Shown here: piece after piece, positions 18,710-27,697 of the stretch | Numbering within the stretch: position 1 is the stretch's first letter | Layout of the letters: each line of letters begins with the position of its first letter | Assembly (NCBI GenBank): GCA_000953735.1 | Contig: LN554852.1 | Location: 4,289,846 to 4,353,845, forward strand | DNA from: Moritella viscosa | GTDB taxonomy: Bacteria; Pseudomonadota; Gammaproteobacteria; Enterobacterales; Moritellaceae | Direction of reading: 5' to 3' | Length of the DNA stretch: 64,000 nucleotides | Made by a program: the position numbers and the translations under genes | Notes under the pieces: model-generated | The model's database searches: none | Seen by the model: the letters and a program-made list of their open reading frames with translations, nothing else | What the model was told of the DNA's origin: nothing

Positions 18710-19753
18710 TTATTTTATAAACTCTTTTTTAAGCTGCACATCAAAGTCGATATTTTGACTCGCTTTTTTACCTAATAGCATTTCATAATCATCCGCTAAA
18801 AAGTCACCCGTACCGGGACGTTTTACCCAAAGGTTATCTTTCGTAAATGCCTCACCGGCTTTGATTTCTTTAATTGTCACAACGCTTGCATAAGCGAAAT
18901 CAATTGTAACTTGCTCTTCTTTAACAGCTCCCTTTGAACCACCACGCATTTGTGCCATGCGTTTTGATTGTGAGATTAACTCAGCACATTCAGCACCATC
19001 CATTGAACAACAAATATCAGGACCAGAGCGAGCTTTATTATCTGTAAAATGACGTTCTAACACTGACGCACCAGCTGCTACAGCACCTAGACAGGCTAAA
19101 TTATCAATACTATGATCTGATAAACCAACAACTACATCTGAAAATTCACGTTGCATTTCTTCCATAGCACCAATGCGAATTAAATGGTCTGGTGTTGGGT
19201 ACAAATTTGTCGTATGTAATAAACAAAGAGGTGTCTTATACTTTCTGAATATTTCAACTGATTTTCTGATAGAAGGGATATCATTCATACCAGTGCTTAA
19301 AATTACAGGTTTACCGTAACTCGCAATTAGATCTAATAACGGATAGTTATTACATTCACCTGAACCAATTTTATAAGCTGATACACCCATTCTTTCTAAA
19401 CGTAAAGCAGCGGCTCTTGAAAATGGCGTACTAATAAAAATAGCACCTTTAGATTCGATATATTTCTTTAATTTTATTTCATCTTCTTCATTTAAAGAAC
19501 AACGATCCATGATTTCATAAATTGATACATCTGCATTACCTGGGATAACTTTTTTAGCTTCACTACTCATCTCATCTTCAATAACATGAGTTTGATGTTT
19601 AATTATCTCTGCACCACCTTCAATTGCAGCATCAACCATTTCAAATGCTGTTTTTAAAGATCCTTCATGGTTAATACCAATTTCAGCAATAACAAGAGGG
19701 GCATAGTCTAAGCCTACTTTACGGCCTGAGATTTCAAATACCGGATTAGTCAT
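18710..19753 (-). CDS. neuB: N-acetylneuraminate synthase
   Basis: Condenses ManNAc with phosphoenolpyruvate to sialic acid. 347 residues: an N-terminal TIM barrel ([69 protein letters not shown]) and a C-terminal antifreeze-like SAF domain from about residue 290 ([25 protein letters not shown]). All expected blocks are present and no break is seen. It overlaps neuA by eight bases and ends one base before neuC starts. PseI is the homologue in the pseudaminate pathway, but this gene sits in the neu set, so NeuB is the better call. Confidence 0.93.
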   Translation of the reverse strand: MTNPVFEISGRKVGLDYAPLVIAEIGINHEGSLKTAFEMVDAAIEGGAEIIKHQTHVIEDEMSSEAKKVIPGNADVSIYEIMDRCSLNEEDEIKLKKYIESKGAIFISTPFSRAAALRLERMGVSAYKIGSGECNNYPLLDLIASYGKPVILSTGMNDIPSIRKSVEIFRKYKTPLCLLHTTNLYPTPDHLIRIGAMEEMQREFSDVVVGLSDHSIDNLACLGAVAAGASVLERHFTDNKARSGPDICCSMDGAECAELISQSKRMAQMRGGSKGAVKEEQVTIDFAYASVVTIKEIKAGEAFTKDNLWVKRPGTGDFLADDYEMLLGKKASQNIDFDVQLKKEFIK

Positions 19754-20435
19754 TTTGTTTACTCTTTAAAATTAATTCAACGTTAAGTAGATCATCTAAA
19801 GTATCAATGTCAGCTGAATTATATTCAGACATAACATATGGATACACGTTTTCTCTTGGGATTTGATTATATTCTTTAAATTTTTCTACCGAAAAAGCAT
19901 AAATAGCACCATTAGGCTGAAAAGCCCTAGGTAGGTCTTGACGTCTAGAGTAAGGTGCACTTTTACTATATAAACCAGACATAGAGCCATCATCTTTTTC
20001 TACATATGCTTTAATAGGCGTGTGTATTGGCTCAAAAACACTAATCACACAACTTGCATTTTTTCCTTCATATAACTCGATAGCTTCATTAATATGTAAA
20101 CTTGTTCTTAATGGAGATGTTGGTTGAAGTAATACTAACGTATCAAAATTTAGATTACTTGCTTCTAAATATTTTATCGCATGTTCTATAACTTCTTCAC
20201 TACCTGAAGTATCCAGTGCTAATGTGTTAGGCCTAGGTATAATTTTAGCGCCTAGCTTTAAACTAACATCAGCAATTTCTTGGTCTTCTGTAGAAACAAA
20301 AACACTATCAATTAAATTACTATCTAGCGCAGCTTGAATAGACCAACCAATTAATGGGATATCACCAACTGGTAAAATATTTTTTCTAGGTAGTCCTTTA
20401 GAGCCACCTCTTGCGGTAATTAAAGCTATTTTCAT
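19746..20435 (-). CDS. neuA: CMP-N-acetylneuraminate cytidylyltransferase
   Basis: Activates sialic acid with CTP. 229 residues starting [20 protein letters not shown], with [37 protein letters not shown] and the end block [17 protein letters not shown]. Complete, unlike its pseudaminate counterpart pseF in the same window. It is the first gene of the module and lies about 170 bases downstream of wzc. The intervening region carries repeat R2. Confidence 0.93.
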   Translation of the reverse strand: MKIALITARGGSKGLPRKNILPVGDIPLIGWSIQAALDSNLIDSVFVSTEDQEIADVSLKLGAKIIPRPNTLALDTSGSEEVIEHAIKYLEASNLNFDTLVLLQPTSPLRTSLHINEAIELYEGKNASCVISVFEPIHTPIKAYVEKDDGSMSGLYSKSAPYSRRQDLPRAFQPNGAIYAFSVEKFKEYNQIPRENVYPYVMSEYNSADIDTLDDLLNVELILKSKQND

Positions 20436-20461
20436 TCTTTACCTAACTTATTAATTGAAAT

Positions 20462-20590
20462 GATTCAATTTATAATCACAGTTATAAACTTTCACTGAGC
20501 CATATTTTATCTATAATGAGACAGATAGTTATGATTGACTACCTGTAACTTATTGATTTGTTATATTTTACTCAACAGGCCCCAATAGGC
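20462..20590 (-). repeat. Direct repeat R2, between wzc and neuA
   Basis: Second copy of the block set described at 12208-12336: ATTCAATTTATA, CACTGAGCCATA, TTTTATCTAT, TGAGACA and AGGCCCCAATAGG at 20577-20589. It has the same orientation and order, and nearly the same spacing between the outer blocks. It begins right after the wzc stop. It may hold a promoter or leader signal for neuA, or be a recombination scar; no clear -35/-10 pair stands out. Confidence 0.7.
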
Positions 20591-20605
20591 CTTGTCTTTC
20601 ATAAA

Positions 20606-22798
20606 CTAAAATTTATCACTCTCATAACTATAGTTATAATAACCATCCCCATAAGACGCACTTGCTTTCTTCTCAACCGCATTAAGAATAAAGCCTTTCA
20701 CTTCAATGCCCGCCATTTCAAAGCGGTGGCGTGCAACTTCAATTTCTTTCACGGTATTTTGACCAAAACGACCTACCATTAAGGTTGTGCCCGCTAACGC
20801 GCCTACAATGCTTGGGTCTGTGACAGCCAGTACCGGTGGCGTATCAATCAGCACTAGATCATATTCACTTGAAGCCCATGTGATAAAGTCGGCAAAGCGT
20901 GGGTGCATTAATAATTCAGACGGGTTTGGTGGGATTTGACCACGAGTAATAATATCGAGGTTTTCAATACCCGATGTTTTGATTACGTCTTTAGTGTCTA
21001 ATTTACCCGACAGCATTTCTGATAAACCGTGATCCCATTCTAAATTGAAGTGACGTTGTAAATAACCTTTACGCATGTCGCCATCAACTAACAATACCTT
21101 TTGGCCAGTTTTGGCTATCACGGCCGCAAAGTTCACAGATACAAACGACTTACCAATACCAGGTGCAGGGCCTGAGATCATCACAACGTTATTCTTAGCT
21201 TCCATCATCGCAAAATGCATGCTGGTACGCAGACCACGTAATGCTTCAATAGATAAATCCGCAGGGTTCGATTCAGCTAACAAAGTTTCATGTAATGCAA
21301 AATTCTTCTTACGTTTATTATGTTTAAACTTAACGTCCATTTCCGCCTGCCAATCTGACATTGGGATACTGGCATAAACAGGTAACCCTAGCGCTTCAAC
21401 TTCATCAGGGTTTTCAATGCCTTTATGCAGCGCGGCACGAACAAGCACTACAGCCACCGCTAACATGCCACCTAATAAGGTAACCAATACCACAATCAGT
21501 GACTTTTTTGGTTTCACTGCTTTACTATACGCCTGAGCAGTATCAAGAATACGTACATTACCGACCGTACCGGCTTTCAAAATACTCAGCTCTTGCACCT
21601 TGTTTAACAACTGGATATAAATCTGCTGGTTAACTTCAACATCACGCTTCATGCGTAATACGTCACGCTGGGTTTTTGGTAATTTTTGAACTTGTGCATT
21701 CAACTTATGTTGTTTAGCTAACAATACTTCGCGTTTATCTAAAAGCGATTTATAAGCCGGGTGATCTTTGGTGAAACGTTGGCTAATTTCACTTTCTTTA
21801 AAGGTTAGTTCATTTAACTGCGATTCTAACGCCACCATTACTTTTAACGTAGAAGCAGCTTCTAAGCCTAAATCGATGGATTCATTGTTTTGTCGAAAAC
21901 GGTTTAGGGTATCTTCAGCCGCAGTTAACTCTGTTTTAATGTTGGGTAAATGACCTTGTAAAAACGCCAAGATTTTTTCAGCTTCTGCAGAATTACGTTG
22001 TACATTTTGTAAGAAATAATTTTGACTTACATCATTCAGGATATCTTCGATTAGGACTTTATCTTCTCCACTGAATGTTAACTGTAAAATACCGGTCTGT
22101 TTACCACGTTCGCTTACCAATAAATTCTGCTGTAACCATTGAATTGCATCAAGTTTAGATTGTTTAGCGATTGAAAATTCATCCGTGTTTTTACCAACTA
22201 AGGCTTGCACAAACAAACGATAATCATTGTTCTGAGCTAATTCACCAACCACACCAGATAACACCTTACGCTCATCACCGTCATACAATGTATATGCGCC
22301 TTTGCTGGAAGCATCAATAATCAGGCTAAATGCTGGTGAAGCATAGCTTGGAATTTCAAAACGACTAATCGTTATGTCATTCTGTTGACCGCTCATGCGT
22401 GCTAAGCCTTTACCAATAACAGGCAGGTATTTAGGCGCAGCAAGCGTGGTTAAATTGAATTTTTCAACAGTTTGGCTTAAAACCATTCTTGATTTAATAA
22501 TTTCAACTTCGGTGGTCGCAGATGACTCACTCGAAAACATATCCCCCATGTCACCAACAAGGGCTGACATACTACCGCTTTTTTGTTCAACTTGGATTAA
22601 TGCATCGGCTTTATAAACGGGCGTCGTTAATAACGCGTAACAGACACCAAGTACAGAAAAAATAAACGTAACCGCGATAATGCTCCAACGCGCATCAAGT
22701 AATATGCCGAATAACTTACCTAAATCCGCATCACTACTATTTGAGGTTTGTGATGATTGCTGCGTTTTATCTGCTTGATTGAGTGTAATACTGCTCAT
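20606..22798 (-). CDS. wzc: Polysaccharide co-polymerase and bacterial tyrosine kinase Wzc
   Basis: Inner-membrane tyrosine autokinase that controls polymer length and export with Wza; dephosphorylated by Wzb. 730 residues. Membrane segments lie near residues 35-55 (WSIIAVTFIFSVLGVCYALL) and 430-455. A long periplasmic coiled-coil region separates them. The cytosolic kinase has Walker A SGPAPGIGKSFVSVNF near 543, Walker A' VLLVDGDMRKG and Walker B LVLIDTPPV. The C-terminal tyrosine cluster YGDGYYNYSYESDKF is the expected autophosphorylation tail. It is part of the wza-wzb-wzc transcript behind the ops element. Confidence 0.96.
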   Translation of the reverse strand: MSSITLNQADKTQQSSQTSNSSDADLGKLFGILLDARWSIIAVTFIFSVLGVCYALLTTPVYKADALIQVEQKSGSMSALVGDMGDMFSSESSATTEVEIIKSRMVLSQTVEKFNLTTLAAPKYLPVIGKGLARMSGQQNDITISRFEIPSYASPAFSLIIDASSKGAYTLYDGDERKVLSGVVGELAQNNDYRLFVQALVGKNTDEFSIAKQSKLDAIQWLQQNLLVSERGKQTGILQLTFSGEDKVLIEDILNDVSQNYFLQNVQRNSAEAEKILAFLQGHLPNIKTELTAAEDTLNRFRQNNESIDLGLEAASTLKVMVALESQLNELTFKESEISQRFTKDHPAYKSLLDKREVLLAKQHKLNAQVQKLPKTQRDVLRMKRDVEVNQQIYIQLLNKVQELSILKAGTVGNVRILDTAQAYSKAVKPKKSLIVVLVTLLGGMLAVAVVLVRAALHKGIENPDEVEALGLPVYASIPMSDWQAEMDVKFKHNKRKKNFALHETLLAESNPADLSIEALRGLRTSMHFAMMEAKNNVVMISGPAPGIGKSFVSVNFAAVIAKTGQKVLLVDGDMRKGYLQRHFNLEWDHGLSEMLSGKLDTKDVIKTSGIENLDIITRGQIPPNPSELLMHPRFADFITWASSEYDLVLIDTPPVLAVTDPSIVGALAGTTLMVGRFGQNTVKEIEVARHRFEMAGIEVKGFILNAVEKKASASYGDGYYNYSYESDKF

Positions 22799-22903
22799 AA
22801 TAGTAATTAAATTCCAACTTTTAAATTTAAGCGCTAAATATCTTGCCTAATAAGTCGCTTAATAGTCATCGACAGTGCGACATGAATGACTACTTAACGG
22901 CTA

Positions 22904-23335
22904 TTAACCTATTTTTTTAGCCCAAGCATTTGCCGATGCTTCGATCAATTTATAAGCATGATCAAACGCTTCTTTACTCTGACGGTATGGATCAGGAATA
23001 TCTTGCTTTTTCAACCAGTGACTAAACAACATGGTTTTACCCCGCGCTTCTGGTGCAATGTTAGTTACAGCATTGATATGGCCTTGCTCCATCACTAAGA
23101 TCAAATCAAATTCATGACACAATGCCGATGTAAGTTGACGACCTTGATGACCCGCTAAGGTAATACCGTGCTCTTCTGCAACTTGGCAAGCTAGTTTATC
23201 GGCCGGCTTACCGACAAGCGCACCAACGCCTGCCGATGCGATATTTTTATTCGGCAATAACGACTTAAGTAAATATTCACCTGATGGTGAGCGGCAAATA
23301 TTACCCACGCACACAACTAAAATATTATTAAACAT
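22904..23335 (-). CDS. wzb: Low-molecular-weight protein tyrosine phosphatase Wzb
   Basis: Removes phosphate from the Wzc tyrosine tail, allowing the kinase to cycle. 143 residues, normal for the family. The catalytic P-loop CVGNICRSP starts at residue 9, and the general-acid Asp is in DIPDPYRQS near residue 115. It lies between wza and wzc, as in E. coli and other capsule loci, with only about 40 bases to wza and about 100 to wzc. Confidence 0.96.
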   Translation of the reverse strand: MFNNILVVCVGNICRSPSGEYLLKSLLPNKNIASAGVGALVGKPADKLACQVAEEHGITLAGHQGRQLTSALCHEFDLILVMEQGHINAVTNIAPEARGKTMLFSHWLKKQDIPDPYRQSKEAFDHAYKLIEASANAWAKKIG

Positions 23336-23378
23336 AACAACAACCTTTCGATTAATTCTTCAATTCAGGATTCATAAA

Positions 23379-24542
23379 TTACCAAGCACGAACACGGTTA
23401 ATTCCTTCAGTCAGGTTATTAAAGCCTGATATTGTTGGTAATATCTGGCCAATAACTCGATTCCAACGGGTAATAGGTGCCGCGGTAACATAGACTATAT
23501 CATAAGGTTTTAATTCAAACTCTGTACCAATCACTAGCGCAGCTGCATTCGTAATATCTAATTGATAAATATCTGCAATGATATTGCTTTCAGTATCAGT
23601 CTTAGTGCCTAATTCAACAGTACGATTAGCGCGAACCACAAAGATACCGGTAGCATCTGCAGCCAATTGATTAATACCACCAACATTACTTAATGCTTCA
23701 GTCAAACTCATGCCTGCACGGTCAATTTTTAATAGTTTAGGTTCGTTAACTTCACCCATGACAAACACTTTTTGACCATCATTTCGTGGTACATGCACAA
23801 TATCGCCAGCAAGTAATAAACGGTTTTGGGTTAAATCACCGCGTTGCATTAAGGCATGTAAAGACAATGTTTGCTCAACACCTTGACGCGTTAACGTGAC
23901 ATTACGCCAATCAGCATCAACGGCTAAGCCTCCAGCGCGATTGACAGCGTCTAATAAGGTTAACGGTACATTACTAATAAATTGTTGACCTGGCTTATTC
24001 ACTTCACCCGTAATATAGGTTTTTTTAGATCGAAATGCCGCAACATTAACATCGACCTGTGGGCTCTCAATAAATGTGGCTAATTTTTCCGTCATCATAG
24101 CGCGGATCTCTGTCACAGTTTTACCAGCTACGGGAACAAAGCCTATATAAGGATAAAAAATAGTGCCATCGGCATGTACCCAGTTACCCGATTCACTTGA
24201 ACTGCGGTAAGAGCCTGCTGGAATAGTTAATTCAGGATGGTCCCAAATCGTTACATTTAGAATATCACCCGCTCCTACACGGTATTCATAGACGGCTAAC
24301 TTCATATCGAGTTCAGGATTAACCTTCGCACTCAAACGAGGTGCTTTATAAGCTGCCATTTTGTCAGCTGTTAATGGATAAAGATTAACACGTTCTAAAA
24401 TATCCTTTGTTTCTGAGCTCTCATCATTGGTACTTGCAGATACCTGTTTATTTGCTACATTTAGGTAAGAACCAGGTACTGTGCAACCAGCTAAAATTAC
24501 AGGTAAAGCAACAGCTAGCAGTAATTTTTTATAATGCTTCAT
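23379..24542 (-). CDS. wza: Outer-membrane polysaccharide export lipoprotein Wza
   Basis: Forms the outer-membrane channel through which the polymer leaves the cell. Preferred start ATG 24542 (MKHYKKLLLAVALPVILAGC); a TTG three codons earlier is possible. The lipobox LAGC gives a lipid-modified Cys at about residue 20. The export domain YEYRVGAGDILNVTIWDHPE is followed by SLBB-type repeats (VYITGEVNKPGQ-like blocks KTYITGEVNKPGQQFISN and KVFVMGEVNEPKLLKID). About 387 residues, the usual length. It is the first gene after the ops/JUMPstart element. Confidence 0.95.
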   Translation of the reverse strand: MKHYKKLLLAVALPVILAGCTVPGSYLNVANKQVSASTNDESSETKDILERVNLYPLTADKMAAYKAPRLSAKVNPELDMKLAVYEYRVGAGDILNVTIWDHPELTIPAGSYRSSSESGNWVHADGTIFYPYIGFVPVAGKTVTEIRAMMTEKLATFIESPQVDVNVAAFRSKKTYITGEVNKPGQQFISNVPLTLLDAVNRAGGLAVDADWRNVTLTRQGVEQTLSLHALMQRGDLTQNRLLLAGDIVHVPRNDGQKVFVMGEVNEPKLLKIDRAGMSLTEALSNVGGINQLAADATGIFVVRANRTVELGTKTDTESNIIADIYQLDITNAAALVIGTEFELKPYDIVYVTAAPITRWNRVIGQILPTISGFNNLTEGINRVRAW

Positions 24543-24604
24543 ATGATCCAATTTTTATTTTTAAATAAAGCGGGACTATACCGCTATGATGGGAGAGAGA
24601 AAGG

Positions 24605-24616
24605 CACGCTACCGCC
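24605..24616 (-). promoter_or_regulatory. ops element (JUMPstart core)
   Basis: The minus strand carries GGCGGTAGCGTG, an exact match to the ops core, 63 bases before the wza ATG. In known systems ops pauses RNA polymerase and recruits RfaH (or a paralogue), which suppresses termination through long polysaccharide operons. Bases upstream (GGGTACTGCAACCCTAGG) can form a short hairpin, as JUMPstart regions often do. The rest of the 24552-24864 gap should contain the wza promoter and that of the divergent Wzz-like gene; no convincing -35/-10 pair was picked by eye. Confidence 0.9.
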
Positions 24617-24864
24617 CTAGGGTTGCAGTACCCCAAGACCGATAATTAACTAAATTATAATTTTTAAAATATTGGTACGAAGTAATAAAACAGTGATTCA
24701 TTTTTTTATTACTCTGTCCCCCTTCAAAAAGGAGCGCAATACTCGCATATTCGCTTACTTTGAGCAAGCAATAAATCACTCCCTAATAGATAACTAAATA
24801 TCATTAGATATGTCATTAACCATGCTATTAAATATAATAAAAATCATTTGGTATTGATAGCTAA

Positions 24865-26046
24865 ATGATCAACCAACCTCAACAACATAGCAGTCATGAT
24901 AATAGCGATGAAGTAGACCTTTTTGAGCTATTTTCCACTCTATGGCAAGAAAAGCTAAAGATAATCTCAGTAACACTCGTATTTATGACAGTCGCTCTTG
25001 TTTATGCTTTAAATGCCACTGAGACTTGGTCAGTAAGCGCCACAATTGATACCCCTACTTCACAACAAATAAAGCAATATAATCTCAATCGGGTACTGAT
25101 TAACGAAGGTATTAAGACATTAAAAAATAATGCAGGATTAAACAACAGTACTGAACAAGTGATTAATATTACCAACAACAACAACAACAACGGCAACGAC
25201 AACGACAACGACAGCAACGAGCTACCCAATATTAAAGAATTACATGAGTTATTTGTTAGTGAAGCGCGGATGACTACTAACCAAGTTAAGTTTTTTAAAA
25301 GTCAGTCATTATTTAAAGCCATAGTGGAAGAAGAACAGCTTGATCTAATCGCACAAAACAACTATGCGTATGAATGGGTAGAGAATAATATATCCTTTAC
25401 TGCGGAGAATCTTAAAAAAGTCAATTTTAATAACAAGATTGGTACTAGTATGAGTATCAGTGCGATCAAACCCGCAAATGCATTAGCGCTTAATCAGGCT
25501 TATCTCAACTTTATTAATGAGATAATAATGACACGTCTTCGTAATCTCATATCCTCAGAATTATCTCTAGCCCTGCAACAGCTCGTTAGCTATAACGAAA
25601 ACACAACCAGTACCAAAAAAATCATACTCGAACAAAAAATAAACGACATTGCGATTAATATTCAAATCGCAAAAAGAGCAAATATTAAAAACTTTGTGAC
25701 TCAAAATATTTCGCTCGAATCAGTACCTGAATATGCCAAAGGTTACGAAATATTATCAGCAGAGAAATTTGTATTAAATCAACAACTGGCTAGTTATGAA
25801 AACAATACAGTGACAAATAGCAACGCCTTATTAATAAACAAATGGCGTAATTACGATAAAACGATGCAACTCGATGATTTTAACTTTTATCGCTTTACAG
25901 ATGAACCTAAATTACCAAAAACACGTGATAAGCCAAAACGTGCGCTTATTCTAGTATTAGGGACGTTACTTGGTTTAATGCTTGGTGTTGCATATGTATT
26001 AGTTATGAGTGCAGTTCGCAATCATAATAAACCTAAAGAAGCTTAA
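24865..26046 (+). CDS. Wzz-like chain-length determinant
   Basis: A 393-residue inner-membrane protein with two membrane segments (about 35-52 IISVTLVFMTVALVYALN and 363-385 ALILVLGTLLGLMLGVAYVL) around a large periplasmic region, the polysaccharide co-polymerase class 1 plan. The region between residues 99 and 115 is an Asn/Asp run from an AAC/GAC microsatellite-like stretch (about 25171-25220), unusual for the family. The segment DEPKLPKTRDKPKRALI just before the second helix carries the usual Pro-rich motif. It is transcribed away from wza. It could set O-antigen length while Wzc controls capsule; which polymer it serves is unknown. Confidence 0.82.
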   Translation: MINQPQQHSSHDNSDEVDLFELFSTLWQEKLKIISVTLVFMTVALVYALNATETWSVSATIDTPTSQQIKQYNLNRVLINEGIKTLKNNAGLNNSTEQVINITNNNNNNGNDNDNDSNELPNIKELHELFVSEARMTTNQVKFFKSQSLFKAIVEEEQLDLIAQNNYAYEWVENNISFTAENLKKVNFNNKIGTSMSISAIKPANALALNQAYLNFINEIIMTRLRNLISSELSLALQQLVSYNENTTSTKKIILEQKINDIAINIQIAKRANIKNFVTQNISLESVPEYAKGYEILSAEKFVLNQQLASYENNTVTNSNALLINKWRNYDKTMQLDDFNFYRFTDEPKLPKTRDKPKRALILVLGTLLGLMLGVAYVLVMSAVRNHNKPKEA

Positions 26047-26072
26047 TTCCTTCCTGTTATACATTTGAGATC

Positions 26073-26103
26073 AAAAAAGCCTAATGGAGACATTAGGCTT
26101 TTT
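26073..26103. terminator. Bidirectional intrinsic terminator
   Basis: AAAAAGCCTAATG, loop GAGA, CATTAGGCTTTTT: a perfect 13-bp stem with A/T runs on both sides. It serves the Wzz-like gene on the plus strand and the methyltransferase gene ending at 26134 on the minus strand. It marks the edge of the polysaccharide locus. Confidence 0.92.
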
Positions 26104-26133
26104 ATTTTTACTGATTAAGAGTTAATCCAAACG

Positions 26134-26835
26134 TTACAGTTTTGCGATTAACTGCCAAGACGTTTGGCCACTCGCCCAATACTTACGCTCAAATGGTGTG
26201 GTTGCTTCTAATGCTTTGTACGTCTGTAAGTCACTTTTTACATTCGCCAGTAATAAAGCATGCTGAAATTCTTGTAAATATAATTGCCAGTTACTGCGCA
26301 GTTCTAATTCGCCACCTAACGCTAAGATTGACGGGAATACCGCAGCACCATGCCAGCGTCGTTGTAAATGTTTAGCTTTTGGCCATGGGTTTGGATACAA
26401 AATATAATGTTTATGTAACTGCCAACCTGCATCCACGGCTAAACGCCACAGATCGTTTAAATCAACCTGAAATAAGTGATATACCTGTCCATCGATTTGA
26501 TGAGCATGGCGGTGCTGTTCATTACGGTCTAGACGGTCGGCTGATTTATCCATACCAAACACCAAACAGTCAGGGTGCAACAGTGCGATCTTAGCGGTAC
26601 TTTCACCAACGCCACAGCAAGAATCAAAAATAATCGGACGAGGGTCTGCGGCTACAATCGCTTGCATCTGTTCAAACGCTTCAACTGTATGTTGGCGGTA
26701 TGGCTTACGGAATTTGTGCTTAAGATGTTTTAATACAACTTCATCTAGGTGCTCGTTTAAGCCCGTTTGGTTAGTTGTTATCTCTCGAGAGTTACCCATC
26801 GAATCGTCTTGTGTTGTTTGCTGCTGAGTATTCAT
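26134..26835 (-). CDS. TrmB-like tRNA (guanine-N7)-methyltransferase family protein
   Basis: S-adenosylmethionine-dependent methyltransferase of 233 residues. The Rossmann motif IIFDSCCGVGESTAKIA lies near residue 68, YPNPWPKAKHLQRRWH near 145 (compare PDPWHKxRHxKRR in TrmB) and TTPFERKYWASGQ near the C terminus (the TrmB TxFExRG-like block). Family placement is good. It differs enough from canonical TrmB that it may be a paralogue with another substrate. Monocistronic by its flanks: a terminator downstream and yadH 90 bases upstream. Confidence 0.75.
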   Translation of the reverse strand: MNTQQQTTQDDSMGNSREITTNQTGLNEHLDEVVLKHLKHKFRKPYRQHTVEAFEQMQAIVAADPRPIIFDSCCGVGESTAKIALLHPDCLVFGMDKSADRLDRNEQHRHAHQIDGQVYHLFQVDLNDLWRLAVDAGWQLHKHYILYPNPWPKAKHLQRRWHGAAVFPSILALGGELELRSNWQLYLQEFQHALLLANVKSDLQTYKALEATTPFERKYWASGQTSWQLIAKL

Positions 26836-26926
26836 TTATTTTACCGATTTTTAATATTAGTGATAATTCCTCCCTTCTTATCTATTAATAAAAACAGGGG
26901 GAAGAACTAAGAACAAGTCTGCTTTA

Positions 26927-27697
26927 TTAACTTCTTAAACCCACACCTTTACTGATCAGACAATAAACTAAACTGTATAGCACGGTAATAAAACCGATAA
27001 TGACAGTAAATGAGTAGAATAAAGGGATGTTTTCGATACCTAAGAAACCATTACGGAATGCACTAACCATATAAATGATGGGATTGGCGTGGGAAATAGT
27101 TTCCCATACTGGTGGTAACAGTGACGTTGAATAAAATACACCACCTAAATAGGTCAATGGCGTTAATACAAACGTAGGGATAATCGAAACATCATCAAAG
27201 CTTTTGGCAAAGATAGCATTTAACAAACCTGCTAACGAAAATAAGATAGAGGTAAATAATAATGTGGTAACGATCACCAATATGCTGTGTATTTGTAATG
27301 GTACAAAGAACAGCGACACACCAGTCACAATAAAGCCAACGAGTAAACCACGTGTGACACCACCACCGACATAACCAGCGATAATAATATAAGAGGGTAC
27401 TGGAGATACTAATAATTCTTCAATATTCCCCTGAAATTTAGCGCTGTAAAACGACGACGCGACATTAGAGTAAGAATTGGTGATCACCGACATCATGATC
27501 AAACCAGGTACAATAAATGCCATGTAGCTAAATCCTTCCATCTGGCCGACACGAGAACCAATTAGGTTACCGAAGATGACAAAGTACAACGACATGGTGA
27601 TTGCTGGCGGTACTAACGTTTGTACCCAAATACGCATAAAGCGGGTTATCTCTTTATTTAGAATACTGTTAAACGCGATTAAATAATTTTTATTCAT
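26927..27697 (-). CDS. yadH: ABC-2 type transporter permease
   Basis: Inner-membrane subunit of an exporter with six hydrophobic segments in 256 residues and the ABC-2 layout (GLIMMSVITNSYSNVASSFY, LVSPVPSYIIIAGYVGGG). Its ATG overlaps the stop of the ATPase gene by four bases. The pair next to hpt matches the E. coli yadG-yadH-hpt neighbourhood. The substrate is not known. Confidence 0.92.
   Translation of the reverse strand: MNKNYLIAFNSILNKEITRFMRIWVQTLVPPAITMSLYFVIFGNLIGSRVGQMEGFSYMAFIVPGLIMMSVITNSYSNVASSFYSAKFQGNIEELLVSPVPSYIIIAGYVGGGVTRGLLVGFIVTGVSLFFVPLQIHSILVIVTTLLFTSILFSLAGLLNAIFAKSFDDVSIIPTFVLTPLTYLGGVFYSTSLLPPVWETISHANPIIYMVSAFRNGFLGIENIPLFYSFTVIIGFITVLYSLVYCLISKGVGLRS

Noticed and set aside
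17569..20435. neu genes as a legionaminic-acid pathway
   Set aside because: No dedicated dehydratase, aminotransferase or acetyltransferase for that route is in the module; neuA-neuB-neuC alone suffices for sialic acid.
24865..26046. Wzz-like gene as a second Wzc
   Set aside because: It lacks the Walker motifs and tyrosine tail and has only the two-helix co-polymerase plan.
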